DNA of 64,000 nt from Streptomyces lunaelactis (GTDB lineage: Bacteria > Actinomycetota > Actinomycetes > Streptomycetales > Streptomycetaceae): NCBI RefSeq assembly GCF_003054555.1, contig NZ_CP026304.1, positions 7,006,001 through 7,070,000 of the forward strand. The letters are read 5' to 3'. The position numbers and the translations under genes were made by a program. Of this stretch, positions 10,442-18,617 are shown piece by piece; the first letter of the stretch is position 1; every line of letters begins with the position of its first letter. The notes under the pieces were generated by a model. It was not told the origin of the DNA. It ran no database searches and saw only the letters and a list, made by a program, of their open reading frames with translations.

Positions 10442-11092
10442 TCAGCCGCGGATCAGGCGGCGCGACCTCGCCGCTGCCAGCGCCGACGTGCGCGAGTCCG
10501 CGCCCAACTTCGCGTAGACGTGCACCAGATGGGACTTCACCGTCGCCTGGCTGAGGAACAGCTCCTTGCTGATCTGCAGATTGGACAGGCCGTCGCCCAC
10601 CAGTTGCAGCACCTCCAGCTCCCGCTTCGTCAGCGCCGCCGCAGGCGTCCGTATCCGGTCCATCAGCCGGTGCGCGACCGCCGGGGCGAGTGCCGAGCGG
10701 CCGGACGCCGCCGTGCGGACCGCCGTGGACAGTTCCTCCGGCGGGGCGTCCTTGAGCAGATATCCGGCCGCTCCCGCCTCCACCGCCGCCAGGATGTCCG
10801 CGTCCGTGTCGTACGTCGTGAGGACGAGCACGCGGGGCGCGTCCGGCAGGGCGGTGATCGACGCCGTCGCCTCCGAGCCGTGCATCCCCTCGGGGCCGAA
10901 CTGAAGGTCCATCAGCACCACGTCGACGGCCTCGGACGCGGCCAGTTCCACGGCCCGTTCGGCGGTCGCCGCCTCCGCCACGACGGCGAAGTCCGCCTCG
11001 GTGTCCAGGACGGCCCGCAGACCGGCCCGTACGACGGGATGGTCGTCGGCGAGCAGCAGCCGTATCGGCGGCAGCGGTATCGGCGTACTCAT
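10442..11092 (-). CDS. NarL/FixJ-family response regulator
   Basis: The protein has 216 residues. The receiver domain occupies residues 1-130, with the acidic pocket LLLADDHPVV, the phosphorylated Asp in VVLMDLQFGP, Thr in LVLTTYD and Lys in GYLLKD. A LuxR-type helix-turn-helix follows (LTKRELEVLQLVGDGLSNLQ, then ISKELFLSQATVKSHL). The ATG at 11092 overlaps the stop of the upstream kinase (ATGA), so the two are translated together. It lies divergent from an FtsX-type ABC pair that it probably controls, as is usual for such arrangements. Confidence 0.92.
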   Translation of the reverse strand: MSTPIPLPPIRLLLADDHPVVRAGLRAVLDTEADFAVVAEAATAERAVELAASEAVDVVLMDLQFGPEGMHGSEATASITALPDAPRVLVLTTYDTDADILAAVEAGAAGYLLKDAPPEELSTAVRTAASGRSALAPAVAHRLMDRIRTPAAALTKRELEVLQLVGDGLSNLQISKELFLSQATVKSHLVHVYAKLGADSRTSALAAARSRRLIRG

Positions 11093-12267
11093 ACGGCGCT
11101 CCTCGACGGCAAGGACAGAGGCAGCGGCAGCGTGATCGCCACCGCCGTGCCCTGCCCCGGTGCCGACTCGACGCTCAGCGTGCCGCCCAGGGCGTCGGCC
11201 CGGGAGCGCATCGCGGACAGTCCGAAGCCGCCCTGGGCGCGCGGCGCGTCGAAGCCCGAGCCGTCGTCCACGACGTCCAGCGCCACCGAGGTGTCCATAT
11301 AGCTGAGGGTGATCTCGGCTCGGCGGGCGTCCGCGTGCCGGACCGTGTTCGCGAGTGCGGACTGCGCGATCCGCAGCAGGGTCACTTCGTACGGGGTGGG
11401 CAGCTCGAACGGGGTTCCGCTGATCCCGAACCGCACCGCGGGCCCCGGAGCCGTTGCGCACAACCGCTCCAGCGCCGCGGTCAGCGAGCCGCGTTCCAGG
11501 TCGGGCGGCGACAGCTCCCGTACGAAACGGCGGGCCTCCGCCAGATTGTCCTGGGCGGCCTGCCGGGCCCGGCGGACATGGGCGGCGGCCGGGGCGTCGT
11601 CGGGCAGGGTCCGTTCGGCGGCGCGCAGCAGCAGTTGGATGCTGGACAGGCCCTGGGCGAGAGTGTCGTGGATCTCCCGCGCGAGCCGTTCCCGCTCGGC
11701 GAGCACACCGGCCTGGTGCTCCGCGTCGGCGAGGTCCGCGCGCGTGGAGACCAGTTCCTCGATGAGCTCGCGCCGGCTCTCGCTCTCGCGGTACAGCGCC
11801 TGGTAGCCGAGCACGGTGGCCACGGCGACGGCCGCGCCGAGCAGCGGCCCGATGAAGGTCCCGGGGCTGACCGTCTGCCCGTGCAGCAGGAAACTCCCGA
11901 TGGCGGCGGCAGCGGTCGCGGCGACGGCGGGCAGCCCCCAGCGCACCGGCAGCAGATGCAGCTGCAGGAAGTAGAGCGGGAAGGCCGCCCACAGGCCGTC
12001 GGGGGAGAGGGCGAGCAGCGCCGGCCAGCACGCGCCGAGGGCCGCGAGCCAGAGCGCGGCGGCACGCGGGGAGCGGTGTACGGCGGGGCTGAGCACGCCC
12101 GCGGCGTACACGGCGACCGTCAGCGCGGCGGCCGCCACGACGGCGTACGCATGCGGGGCGCCGTCCGCCACGGCCCGTACCGCGGCGAGTGCCAGCAGCC
12201 CGGCCAGCAGGGCGTGCAGGCACAGGCCCAGCACGCGCGGTACGGGAGTGAGGGGGCGGGAATCCAT
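11089..12267 (-). CDS. sensor histidine kinase (HisKA_3 type)
   Basis: The preferred ATG at 12267 gives MDSRPLTPVPRVLGLCL and about 392 residues. Five or so hydrophobic spans cover residues 10-150. The dimerisation/phosphoacceptor helix carries the motif EREIHDTLAQGLSS (phospho-His within it), and the HATPase domain has the N-box ALANTVRHADA and G-box DDGSGFD. This fold pairs with NarL-type regulators, here the overlapping downstream gene. An ATP-binding domain ends near GTAVAITLPL. The signal it senses is unknown; the divergent ABC pair suggests membrane or peptide stress. Confidence 0.9.
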   Translation of the reverse strand: MDSRPLTPVPRVLGLCLHALLAGLLALAAVRAVADGAPHAYAVVAAAALTVAVYAAGVLSPAVHRSPRAAALWLAALGACWPALLALSPDGLWAAFPLYFLQLHLLPVRWGLPAVAATAAAAIGSFLLHGQTVSPGTFIGPLLGAAVAVATVLGYQALYRESESRRELIEELVSTRADLADAEHQAGVLAERERLAREIHDTLAQGLSSIQLLLRAAERTLPDDAPAAAHVRRARQAAQDNLAEARRFVRELSPPDLERGSLTAALERLCATAPGPAVRFGISGTPFELPTPYEVTLLRIAQSALANTVRHADARRAEITLSYMDTSVALDVVDDGSGFDAPRAQGGFGLSAMRSRADALGGTLSVESAPGQGTAVAITLPLPLSLPSRSAV

Positions 12268-12378
12268 GGTCCGTCCAGCGTAAGCGGGGTCCGTGGGAGC
12301 GCCGTCAATCAAAAGGTTGATGTGTGGACGCACTGCCGCGCGATGTCTGCGCGGGCCGCGCGCACCACGCTGGGAGGC

Positions 12379-13458
12379 ATGTTCGTCGCATGGAGAGATC
12401 TACGGTTCGCCAAGGGGCGGTTCGCGCTCATGGGCACGGTCGTCGTGCTGATCACCCTGCTTGTGGGGCTGCTGTCCGGGCTGACCGCCGGGCTTGCCCG
12501 GGAGAACACCTCGGCCGTCACCGGGCTGCCCGCCGACCACCTCGTCTTCGCGGCCCCGCCCGGCGGCCGGTCCGTCTCCTTCGCCAACTCCACGGTGAAG
12601 GAGGGCGATTGGCGCGCGTGGGCCGGGCGGCCGGGGGTCACCGGAGCCCATCCGCTGGGGATCCGCACGCTCAACGCCGGCGCCGGGGACCGTACGGCCG
12701 CGGTGTCGTCCTTCGGTGTCGAGCCGGACTCCGGCCTCGCGCCGGAGGCCGTGACGCCCGGCCGCGTCGTGCTGTCCGAGCAGGCGGCCGAGGATCTGGG
12801 GCTCGCGGCGGGCGACTCGGTACGGATCGGGAGCCTGGAGGAGACCGTGGCTGCCGTCGCGGGCGACGCCTCGTACAGCCACACGCCGGTGGTGTGGACG
12901 GCCCTCGACGACTGGCAGCGCATCGGGCACAGCGGCACCACCCCGGAGGAACAGGCCACTGTTATCGCGCTGACGACGGACGGCGGGGCGGATCTCGCGG
13001 CGGGCGACAAGGCCATCGGTACGAATACGCTCACCGTGGACCAAGCGCTGACCGCGATCGGCTCGTACCAGGCGGAGAACGGCTCGCTGCAGCTGATGCG
13101 CGGCTTCCTCTTCGTCATCTCCGCGCTGGTCATAGGGGCCTTCTTCACCGTGTGGACGATCCAGCGCAGCGGCGATGTCGCGGTACTGAAGGCGCTCGGT
13201 GCCTCCACTCCGTATCTCCTGCGCGACGCGCTCGGGCAGGCGGTGGTGATGCTGGCCGCGGGGACGCTGCTCGGCACCGGCGTGGCGGTCGGCGTCGGCG
13301 CGCTGATCAGTGGCGGGGACGTGCCGTTCGTACTGGATCCGCCGACCGTGCTGGTGCCCGCTGCCGTGATGATCGCGCTGGGCGCGGTCGGCGCCGGTCT
13401 GTCCATCAGGCGGATCACCGCCGTCGACCCCCTCACCGCCCTCGGGAGCGCCCGATGA
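12379..13458 (+). CDS. FtsX/MacB-like ABC transporter permease
   Basis: About 359 residues from the ATG at 12379; an alternative ATG at 12343 would add 12 residues. The topology is one N-terminal span (MGTVVVLITLLVGLLSGLTA), a ~200-residue outer domain, then three spans near the C-terminus. The FtsX-type core ...GDVAVLKALGASTPYLLRDA lies in the region of residues 265-290. Such permeases form mechanotransmission ABC complexes for lipoprotein or peptide handling. The stop overlaps the ATPase start (ATGA). The divergent two-component genes are likely its regulators. Confidence 0.88.
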   Translation: MFVAWRDLRFAKGRFALMGTVVVLITLLVGLLSGLTAGLARENTSAVTGLPADHLVFAAPPGGRSVSFANSTVKEGDWRAWAGRPGVTGAHPLGIRTLNAGAGDRTAAVSSFGVEPDSGLAPEAVTPGRVVLSEQAAEDLGLAAGDSVRIGSLEETVAAVAGDASYSHTPVVWTALDDWQRIGHSGTTPEEQATVIALTTDGGADLAAGDKAIGTNTLTVDQALTAIGSYQAENGSLQLMRGFLFVISALVIGAFFTVWTIQRSGDVAVLKALGASTPYLLRDALGQAVVMLAAGTLLGTGVAVGVGALISGGDVPFVLDPPTVLVPAAVMIALGAVGAGLSIRRITAVDPLTALGSAR

Positions 13459-14153
13459 CCTCGGCGAAGCTCGTACTCGACGACCTCACGCTCACCTACC
13501 CGGACGGCGTAGGACGGCTCACCGCGCTCGACCGGGTCTCCCTCGATGTGCCCGCGGGCTCGCTCGCCGCGGTGGTCGGCCCGTCCGGATCGGGCAAGTC
13601 CAGCCTGCTCGCCGTCGCCGCGACGCTCGTGACCCCGGACCGCGGCCGGGTCGTCGTCGACGGTACGGACACGGGCGGGCTGACCCCCGCGGCGAGGGCC
13701 GCCCTGCGCCGGGAGCACATCGGCATCGTCTTCCAGCAGCCCAATCTGCTGCCCTCGCTGACCGCGGCCGAGCAGCTTCAGGTGATGACGCATCTCTCGG
13801 GCAGGGCAGCCCGACAGGCCAGGGCTCGTGCGCTCGAGCTGCTCGAAGCGGTCGGTTTGACCCGCGAGGCCGGCCGCCGTCCCCACCAACTGTCGGGCGG
13901 CCAGCGCCAGCGAGTGAACATCGCCCGCGCGCTGATGAACGAGCCCGCGGTGCTGCTCGTCGACGAGCCGACGAGCGCGCTCGACCATGAACGGGGCGCG
14001 GCGGTCCTGGACTTGCTGGTGACCCTGACGCGCGAGCGGTCCACGGCGACGGTGCTGGTCACCCACGACTGGGCGCACCTGGAGCGGACGGACCGCACGG
14101 TGACGATGTCGGACGGGCGGCTCGCGGCGGTGCCGGTGCCGGTGCCGGGCTGA
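13455..14153 (+). CDS. MacB/LolD-type ABC transporter ATPase
   Basis: The protein has 232 residues with all ABC signatures: Walker [13 protein letters not shown]-loop VFQQPNLLPSLT, signature LSGGQRQRVNIARAL, Walker [13 protein letters not shown] and the H-loop LVTHDW. The Leu-Asn-pattern of the family that serves FtsX-like permeases fits with the overlapping upstream gene. The start ATG at 13455 sits inside the permease stop. Confidence 0.93.
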   Translation: MTSAKLVLDDLTLTYPDGVGRLTALDRVSLDVPAGSLAAVVGPSGSGKSSLLAVAATLVTPDRGRVVVDGTDTGGLTPAARAALRREHIGIVFQQPNLLPSLTAAEQLQVMTHLSGRAARQARARALELLEAVGLTREAGRRPHQLSGGQRQRVNIARALMNEPAVLLVDEPTSALDHERGAAVLDLLVTLTRERSTATVLVTHDWAHLERTDRTVTMSDGRLAAVPVPVPG

Positions 14154-14160
14154 GGCGGTC

Positions 14161-14598
14161 TCAGATGGCGATGCGGCGTTCGTCCGGTGCGATGGGGAAG
14201 TCGTTGATGCTCGCGTACCGGCGCCGCATCAGGCCGTGCTCGTCGAACTCCCAGTTCTCGTTGCCGTAGCTGCGGAACCACCTGTCCTCGTCGTTGCGCC
14301 ACTCGTACTCGAAGCGGACCGCGATGCGGTTGTCGGTGAAGGCCCACAGCTCCTTGCGCAGGCGGTAGTCCAGCTCGTACTCCCACTTGCCGCGCAGGAA
14401 GTCGACGATCTCCGCGCGCCCGCTGAGGAACACATCGCGGTTGCGCCACTCCGAGTCCTCGGTATAGCCGAGGGCGACGCGCTCGGGGTCCCGGCTGTTC
14501 CAAGCGTCCTCGGCCGCCCTGACCTTCTGCAGGGCGGTCTCGGCGGTGAACGGCGGGAATGGAGGCCTGGGCCTGTGGGCGGGGTCCTGGGTGGACAT
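14161..14598 (-). CDS. NTF2-like protein, DUF1348 family
   Basis: The protein has 145 residues. The sequence ...[20 protein letters not shown], then [10 protein letters not shown] and [20 protein letters not shown], matches the DUF1348 branch of the SnoaL/NTF2 fold, which binds small hydrophobic ligands in a cone-shaped pocket. It is divergent from a TetR regulator, and the 118-bp gap holds two copies of a GAGAAC-N4-type palindrome, so it is very likely the regulator's target. The ATG at 14598 follows GGGGAGAG. Confidence 0.88.
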   Translation of the reverse strand: MSTQDPAHRPRPPFPPFTAETALQKVRAAEDAWNSRDPERVALGYTEDSEWRNRDVFLSGRAEIVDFLRGKWEYELDYRLRKELWAFTDNRIAVRFEYEWRNDEDRWFRSYGNENWEFDEHGLMRRRYASINDFPIAPDERRIAI

Positions 14599-14633
14599 GA
14601 CTCTCCCCTTCGTGATGGCGAGTTCGCGATGGC

Positions 14634-14685
14634 GAGAACGTGCGTTCTCCCCGGTGTGCCGTAGCGTAGGAGAACGGTGATTCTC
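14634..14685. promoter_or_regulatory. two palindromic operators for the TetR regulator
   Basis: GAGAACGTGCGTTCTC (14634-14649) is a perfect palindrome with 6-bp arms. GAGAACGGTGATTCTC (14670-14685) is nearly the same, with one arm mismatch. They are spaced 36 bases centre to centre, between two divergent genes, which fits TetR-type autorepression and control of the NTF2-like gene. Confidence 0.7.
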
Positions 14686-14715
14686 ACGCAAGGCGTACCC
14701 GAGGCGAGGGCTGGG

Positions 14716-15294
14716 ATGGAAGCAGTGCCGGAGATGCGCGTCCTCGACGCGGCCGAGAAGCTCCTGTACGGGCGGGGGCTGCAGGCGGTCGGCATGGACG
14801 CGATCCGGAACGAGTCGGGGGTGTCCCTCAAGCGCCTCTATCAGCTCTTCCCGTCCAAGGAGCGCCTGGTGGAGGCCTATTTGCGCCGACGTGATGTGCG
14901 CTGGCGCGCGTCGCTGGCGGGCTATGTGGATGCCCGGCCCGCCGAGGAGAACCGGATCCTCGCGGTCTTCGACTGGCTGGAGTCGTGGTTCGAGGAGCCC
15001 GACTTCCGGGGCTGTGCCTTCGTCAACTCGTTCGGGGAGCTGGGCGCCACATCGGAGGGCGTCGCGAGCGCCGCCCGCGATCACGCCGATGCGCTGAAGC
15101 GGTATCTCGCGGGGCTGGTGGACGCGGAGGGCCACGCCGCCTGGTTGCCGGAGCCCCTCTTCCTGCTCATGGAGGGGGCGATCACGACCGCCGCCATCTC
15201 TGGGAGCAGCGCGCCCGCCGGTCAGGCGCGGGAGGCGGCCCGCAGGCTGCTGGACGCGGATGAGGTCGCGGATGATGAGGTCAAGGCGCCGTGA
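14716..15294 (+). CDS. TetR-family transcriptional regulator
   Basis: I start it at the ATG at 14716 because an upstream GTG at 14677 would place the coding region over an operator. The resulting 192-residue protein has the TetR helix-turn-helix at residues 8-50 ([20 protein letters not shown], ..., [22 protein letters not shown]) and a ligand domain with the [13 protein letters not shown] pattern seen in reactive-electrophile or xenobiotic sensors. It is divergent from the DUF1348 gene and ends in a strong hairpin. Confidence 0.9.
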   Translation: MEAVPEMRVLDAAEKLLYGRGLQAVGMDAIRNESGVSLKRLYQLFPSKERLVEAYLRRRDVRWRASLAGYVDARPAEENRILAVFDWLESWFEEPDFRGCAFVNSFGELGATSEGVASAARDHADALKRYLAGLVDAEGHAAWLPEPLFLLMEGAITTAAISGSSAPAGQAREAARRLLDADEVADDEVKAP

Positions 15295-15337
15295 ACACAC
15301 TGCGCCGGCGACCATGGGCCGCCGGCGCAGTGTGTTC
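15293..15337. terminator. long perfect hairpin, shared terminator
   Basis: An 18-bp perfect inverted repeat, GAACACACTGCGCCGGCG (15293-15310) and its complement (15320-15337), surrounds a 9-base loop. It overlaps the stop of the TetR gene. If the 15.7-kb insertion that begins 26 bases further on is removed, this hairpin lies directly after the allR stop codon, so it was probably a bidirectional terminator for the TetR gene and allR. Confidence 0.8.
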
Positions 15338-15366
15338 TTGGGAAGTGACGGTCAGGCACGGCCTAG

Positions 15367-15382
15367 GAGATTTCTGAAGATG
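15367..15382 (+). repeat. left inverted end of IS1182-type element
   Basis: GAGATTTCTGAAGATG follows CTAG. It matches the complement of 31051-31066 at 14 of 16 positions. It marks the left border of the composite insertion. Confidence 0.65.
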
Positions 15383-15392
15383 TAGTGCTGTC

Positions 15393-15878
15393 ATGATCGG
15401 CCTGTCCCTCCTCATGGGCAGTCTCGTCCTGGCCGGTGCGGTGTGCATCATGGGCATGGACGCCTCTCATCTGCCCCTGCTGTGGCTGTTCTCGGTGTGC
15501 ACCATCGCGGTCGTCGGCATCGGCGCGCTCGGCCTGCTCGCCGTGTTCGGTACGCCCGGGATGCTGTTCATCACGGTCTTCTACATCGCCATGGCGGTCC
15601 CGACGTCCGGCGCCACGGTGCCCCTTCAGGCGCTGCCCGACTTCTACCGCGTCCTCGGCGAGTTCGAGCCCCTGCGCCAGATCACCGGCGCCGTCCGCTC
15701 GATCCTCTACTACGACGCCCAGGGTGACGCCGGTCTGACCCGGGGCTGGGTGATGCTGGGCGTGGGCCTGGCGGTCGCTTGCCTCTTCGGCTTCGGCGTG
15801 ACCCGGTTCTACGACCGGAAGGGCCTGCACCGCATCCCTGCCGACGAAGAGCCGGAGCCGGTGCCCGCTCACGCATAG
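15393..15878 (+). pseudogene. YhgE/DUF3533 membrane protein, C-terminal half
   Basis: The frame encodes 161 residues with four membrane spans (for example LLMGSLVLAGAVCIMGM, VCTIAVVGIGALGLLAVF, MLFITVFYIAMAVPTSGA and LGVGLAVACLFGFGVT), plus a conserved soluble loop (VPLQALPDFYRVLGEFEPLR, then QITGAVRSILYYDAQ). This is the end of DUF3533/YhgE-type ABC-2-like proteins. No leader, promoter or N-terminal domain precedes it; 26 bases upstream is an IS end. The missing N-terminal half lies at 28575-29394, and its last residues (AISSTVL) would join directly to MIGLSLLMG here. Confidence 0.8.
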
Positions 15879-16000
15879 ACCGGCGGGTGGTTGCTAGCGG
15901 ACAGGGCGTGGGGTCTCGGCGAGGGGCTCGGCTGGTCCGTGGCAGCCCCTCCTCGTACCCCCTTTGTTGATTAATCGCGTCAGGCGGGTTGGCCGTTGAG

Positions 16001-16576
16001 CTAGCCGTTGGCTCGGGGAACGGCCGCACGCTGATCGAGCCTGCGGAGCGCCATGTCCCCCCACTGGAGGTTCTCCCGTTCGAACGACATCCCGCGCACC
16101 AGGGTGAGGTACGGGCCGATGCGCTCGGCCTCGGCGAAGTACACCTCCTCCGAGCGCCCGTCGAGCAGGCGCTGCCGGAGCTTCTCGTAGCGGGCGAGCT
16201 TGGCGGTGGCCCACTCCATGCGCTCGGTGATGGATTTCCGGACCGCCTCGATGTCGCCCGCGTCCAGGCACTGCACCTTGACCAGCAGTTCGTCGCGGAT
16301 CACGGCCGGTTTGCCCAACGGCTCTGCGGTGTAGGCGTATACGGCCTCGCGCCCGGCCTCCGTCAGGGAGAACAGTCGCTTGTTGGGGCGGCGCTCCTGC
16401 TCGACGACGCGGGCCGTGACCAGTCCTTCGGCTTCCATGCGCTCCAGCTCCCGGTAGAGCTGCTGGGGCGTCGACATCCAGAAGTTGGCGACCGTCGCGT
16501 CGAACCCCTTCGCGAGGTCGTACCCGGACGCCTCGCCCTCCAACAGTGCGGCCATCACCGCGTTCCGCAAAGCCAT
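16001..16576 (-). CDS. PadR-family transcriptional regulator
   Basis: The protein has 191 residues from the ATG at 16576 (MALRNAVMAALLEGEASGYD). The winged helix is at residues 1-90, with GYDLAKGFD, QLYRELERMEAEGL and the KRLFSLTEAGREA wing; the C-terminal helical dimerisation domain (family 4-like) follows. It is divergent from the SnoaL/oxidoreductase operon, with TGACTAGTCA in the gap, so it probably represses that operon and itself. PadR proteins usually release DNA on binding aromatic or amphipathic ligands. Confidence 0.9.
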   Translation of the reverse strand: MALRNAVMAALLEGEASGYDLAKGFDATVANFWMSTPQQLYRELERMEAEGLVTARVVEQERRPNKRLFSLTEAGREAVYAYTAEPLGKPAVIRDELLVKVQCLDAGDIEAVRKSITERMEWATAKLARYEKLRQRLLDGRSEEVYFAEAERIGPYLTLVRGMSFERENLQWGDMALRRLDQRAAVPRANG

Positions 16577-16598
16577 GGGCCACACGCTAACACTGCTG

Positions 16599-16608
16599 TG
16601 ACTAGTCA
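16599..16608. promoter_or_regulatory. palindrome, candidate PadR operator
   Basis: TGACTAGTCA is a perfect 10-bp palindrome 23 bases upstream of the padR start. A second dyad, TTCAATTTGTTGA (about 16681-16693), lies just before the SnoaL gene. Assignment to PadR is positional. Confidence 0.4.
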
Positions 16609-16709
16609 ACGAGGTGACTGATAGTTCGCCTCCATCCCATGGACAAGGCATCTTTTCCCCTCTACTCTCCACTTCACCTATTCAATTTGTTGAGTATGAG
16701 AGGTGGCTC

Positions 16710-17102
16710 ATGCACCCGTTCCGCAAGGCCGTCGAGAGCGGCGACATGGACGGCGTGGCCGCCCTGCTGGCCGACGACGTCGTCTTCACCAGCCCGGTCG
16801 CCTTCAAGCCGTACCCAGGCAAGGCGATCACCGCCGCGATCCTGCGTGGCGTGTCCCGCGTCTTCGAGGACTTCACGTACATCCGTGAGATCGCCAACCC
16901 GGACGGAGGCGACCACGCCTTCGTCTTCACCGCCACCGTCGCCGGCAAGAAGCTCCAGGGCTGCGACTTCCTGCACTTCGACGAGGACGGCAGGATCGAC
17001 GAGTTCACGGTGATGGTGCGCCCGCTCTCGGCCGCCCAGGCGCTGTCCGAGGCCATGGGCGCCCAGTTCGAGCAGATCGCACGAGAGGCCGCTGAACAGT
17101 GA
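16710..17102 (+). CDS. SnoaL-like (NTF2 fold) protein
   Basis: The ATG at 16710 with GAGAGGTGG upstream gives MHPFRKAVESGDMDGVAALL and 130 residues. The pattern ...ADDVVFTSPVAFKPYPGKAI...GCDFLHFDEDGRIDEFTVMV is typical of the SnoaL-like branch of the NTF2 fold. These are cyclases, isomerases or ligand-binding helpers. Its stop overlaps the GTG of the FAD oxidoreductase (GTGA), so they are coupled. It heads a three-gene operon controlled from the PadR intergenic region. Confidence 0.88.
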   Translation: MHPFRKAVESGDMDGVAALLADDVVFTSPVAFKPYPGKAITAAILRGVSRVFEDFTYIREIANPDGGDHAFVFTATVAGKKLQGCDFLHFDEDGRIDEFTVMVRPLSAAQALSEAMGAQFEQIAREAAEQ

Positions 17103-18592
17103 CCGCGACGACCGACTTCGACGCGGTGGTCATCGGCGCGGGCAACGCCGGACTGACCGCCGCCGCCACCCTGCAACGCGCCGGACTGCGCACCCTCCTG
17201 GTGGAGCGCCACAACATCCCCGGCGGTTGCGCGACTTCCTTCCGACGCGGCCGCTTCGAGTTCGAGACGGCGCTGCACCAGCTGTCCGGCGTCGGCATGG
17301 AGGGCCAGCAGTACACGCTGCGCTCGCTGTTCGACCGGCTGGGTGTCGCCGACTCGCTGGAGTTCGTCCAGGAGCACGACCTGTACCGCGCCGTGGTGCC
17401 CGGTCAGTACGACGTGACCCTGCCCGCCGACTGGTCCGGCGCCGTGGCCGCGCTGGAGGACGCCTTCCCCGGCAACCGCGCCCGCGTCGAACGGTTCTTC
17501 GCGCTCGTGCGGGACGTGACGTTCTGGTACATCGCCGCCCTGCGCAGGACACCGGCTGCCGACATCGACCCCGTGCTCTTCCGTCAGGCGCTGCGCCCGC
17601 TGAAGGACGTCCTGGACGAGCACTTCGACGATCCCGGCCTCAAGTCGGTCCTCGGCACGTACTGGCCGTACATCGGCCAGCCGCCCTCCCGGCTCGCGTT
17701 CCAGGAGATGGCGCTCATGCTCTATGGCTACATCGAGTTCAAGCCCTGGCACATCAGGGGCGGCTCGCAGGCCATGTCGAGCGCGCTGCTGGACTCCTTC
17801 GTCGCGGCGGGTGGCCAGGTCCGCTTCAACACGGCGGTCGAGGCGATCCTGACCGAGCGTGGCCGTGCGGTGGGCGTCCGACTCGACGATGGCCAGGAGG
17901 TGTCCGCCCGCGATGTGGTCTCCAACGCCTCGCTCCCCGTCACCTACGCGATGCTCGGCGACGACGCCGTCCCGACGGCCGTACGCGACGACCTGGCCAC
18001 CAGGCGCGTCGGCGTCTCGGCCTTCGCCCTGCACATGGGCCTCGACGCCACCCCCGCCGACCTGGGCTTCACCACCAGCACCACCTTCGTCGGCGTGGAC
18101 CTGGACGACGACCGCACCTACGCCGTCTGGCGCTCGCTGGAGCCCGCCCGCGGCATCTGCGTCTCCTCCTACGACGTCGCCCCGATCGGTTTCGCCCCGT
18201 CGGGCGCGAGCCACGTCAGCCTGCTGACGCTGCAGTACGGCGACGTCTGGGAGAAGGTCCCGCCCGCTGAGTACGCGCGCACCAAGTTCGCCTACGCCGA
18301 AACCCTGCTCGACCTGGCCGAGAGGGCCATGCCCGGTATCCGCGATGCCATCGAGGAGGTCGACGTCGCCACCCCGCTGACCGTCGCCCGCTACCTCGGC
18401 CACCCCGGCGGCGCGATCTACGGCTACGACCAGGACCGCGCCGAGAGCTGGCTGTTCCGCGACAGCGAACGAGAGACGCACGTACCCGGCCTGCACCTGG
18501 CGGGCGCCTGGGTCGGCCCCGGCGGCTTCCAGCCCACCCTCGAAGCCGGCCACCGCGTCGCCCGGCGCCTGCTGCGCACCAAGGCCGCCTGA
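17099..18592 (+). CDS. CrtI-like FAD-dependent oxidoreductase
   Basis: The protein has 497 residues and resembles the phytoene-desaturase/carotenoid-isomerase family (COG1233). The dinucleotide-binding motif VVIGAGNAGLTAAATLQRAG (residues 10-29) is followed by LLVERHNIPGGCATSF, and the C-terminal FAD contact reads GLHLAGAWVGPGGFQPTLEA. These enzymes desaturate, isomerise or saturate polyenes. No phytoene synthase or lycopene cyclase is present, so a carotenoid role is unlikely; the partner reductase and SnoaL-like protein point to another substrate. The GTG start overlaps the upstream stop. Confidence 0.85.
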   Translation: MTATTDFDAVVIGAGNAGLTAAATLQRAGLRTLLVERHNIPGGCATSFRRGRFEFETALHQLSGVGMEGQQYTLRSLFDRLGVADSLEFVQEHDLYRAVVPGQYDVTLPADWSGAVAALEDAFPGNRARVERFFALVRDVTFWYIAALRRTPAADIDPVLFRQALRPLKDVLDEHFDDPGLKSVLGTYWPYIGQPPSRLAFQEMALMLYGYIEFKPWHIRGGSQAMSSALLDSFVAAGGQVRFNTAVEAILTERGRAVGVRLDDGQEVSARDVVSNASLPVTYAMLGDDAVPTAVRDDLATRRVGVSAFALHMGLDATPADLGFTTSTTFVGVDLDDDRTYAVWRSLEPARGICVSSYDVAPIGFAPSGASHVSLLTLQYGDVWEKVPPAEYARTKFAYAETLLDLAERAMPGIRDAIEEVDVATPLTVARYLGHPGGAIYGYDQDRAESWLFRDSERETHVPGLHLAGAWVGPGGFQPTLEAGHRVARRLLRTKAA

Positions 18593-18617
18593 CCGCCCGA
18601 CCCGACAGGGAGAACCC

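Noticed and set aside
10442..12223. A single 593-residue minus-strand protein joining kinase antisense-like text and the response regulator
   Set aside because: The first part is an Arg/Pro-rich out-of-frame reading of the kinase gene. The true regulator starts at 11092 and overlaps the kinase stop.
11335..13458. A 707-residue permease starting far upstream
   Set aside because: The upstream 340 residues overlap the divergent kinase in the wrong frame. The ATG at 12379 begins the hydrophobic FtsX-type N-terminus.
17099..18592. CrtI-like gene as proof of a carotenoid cluster
   Set aside because: No phytoene synthase, geranylgeranyl synthase or lycopene cyclase lies nearby, and the partners do not fit a carotenoid pathway.
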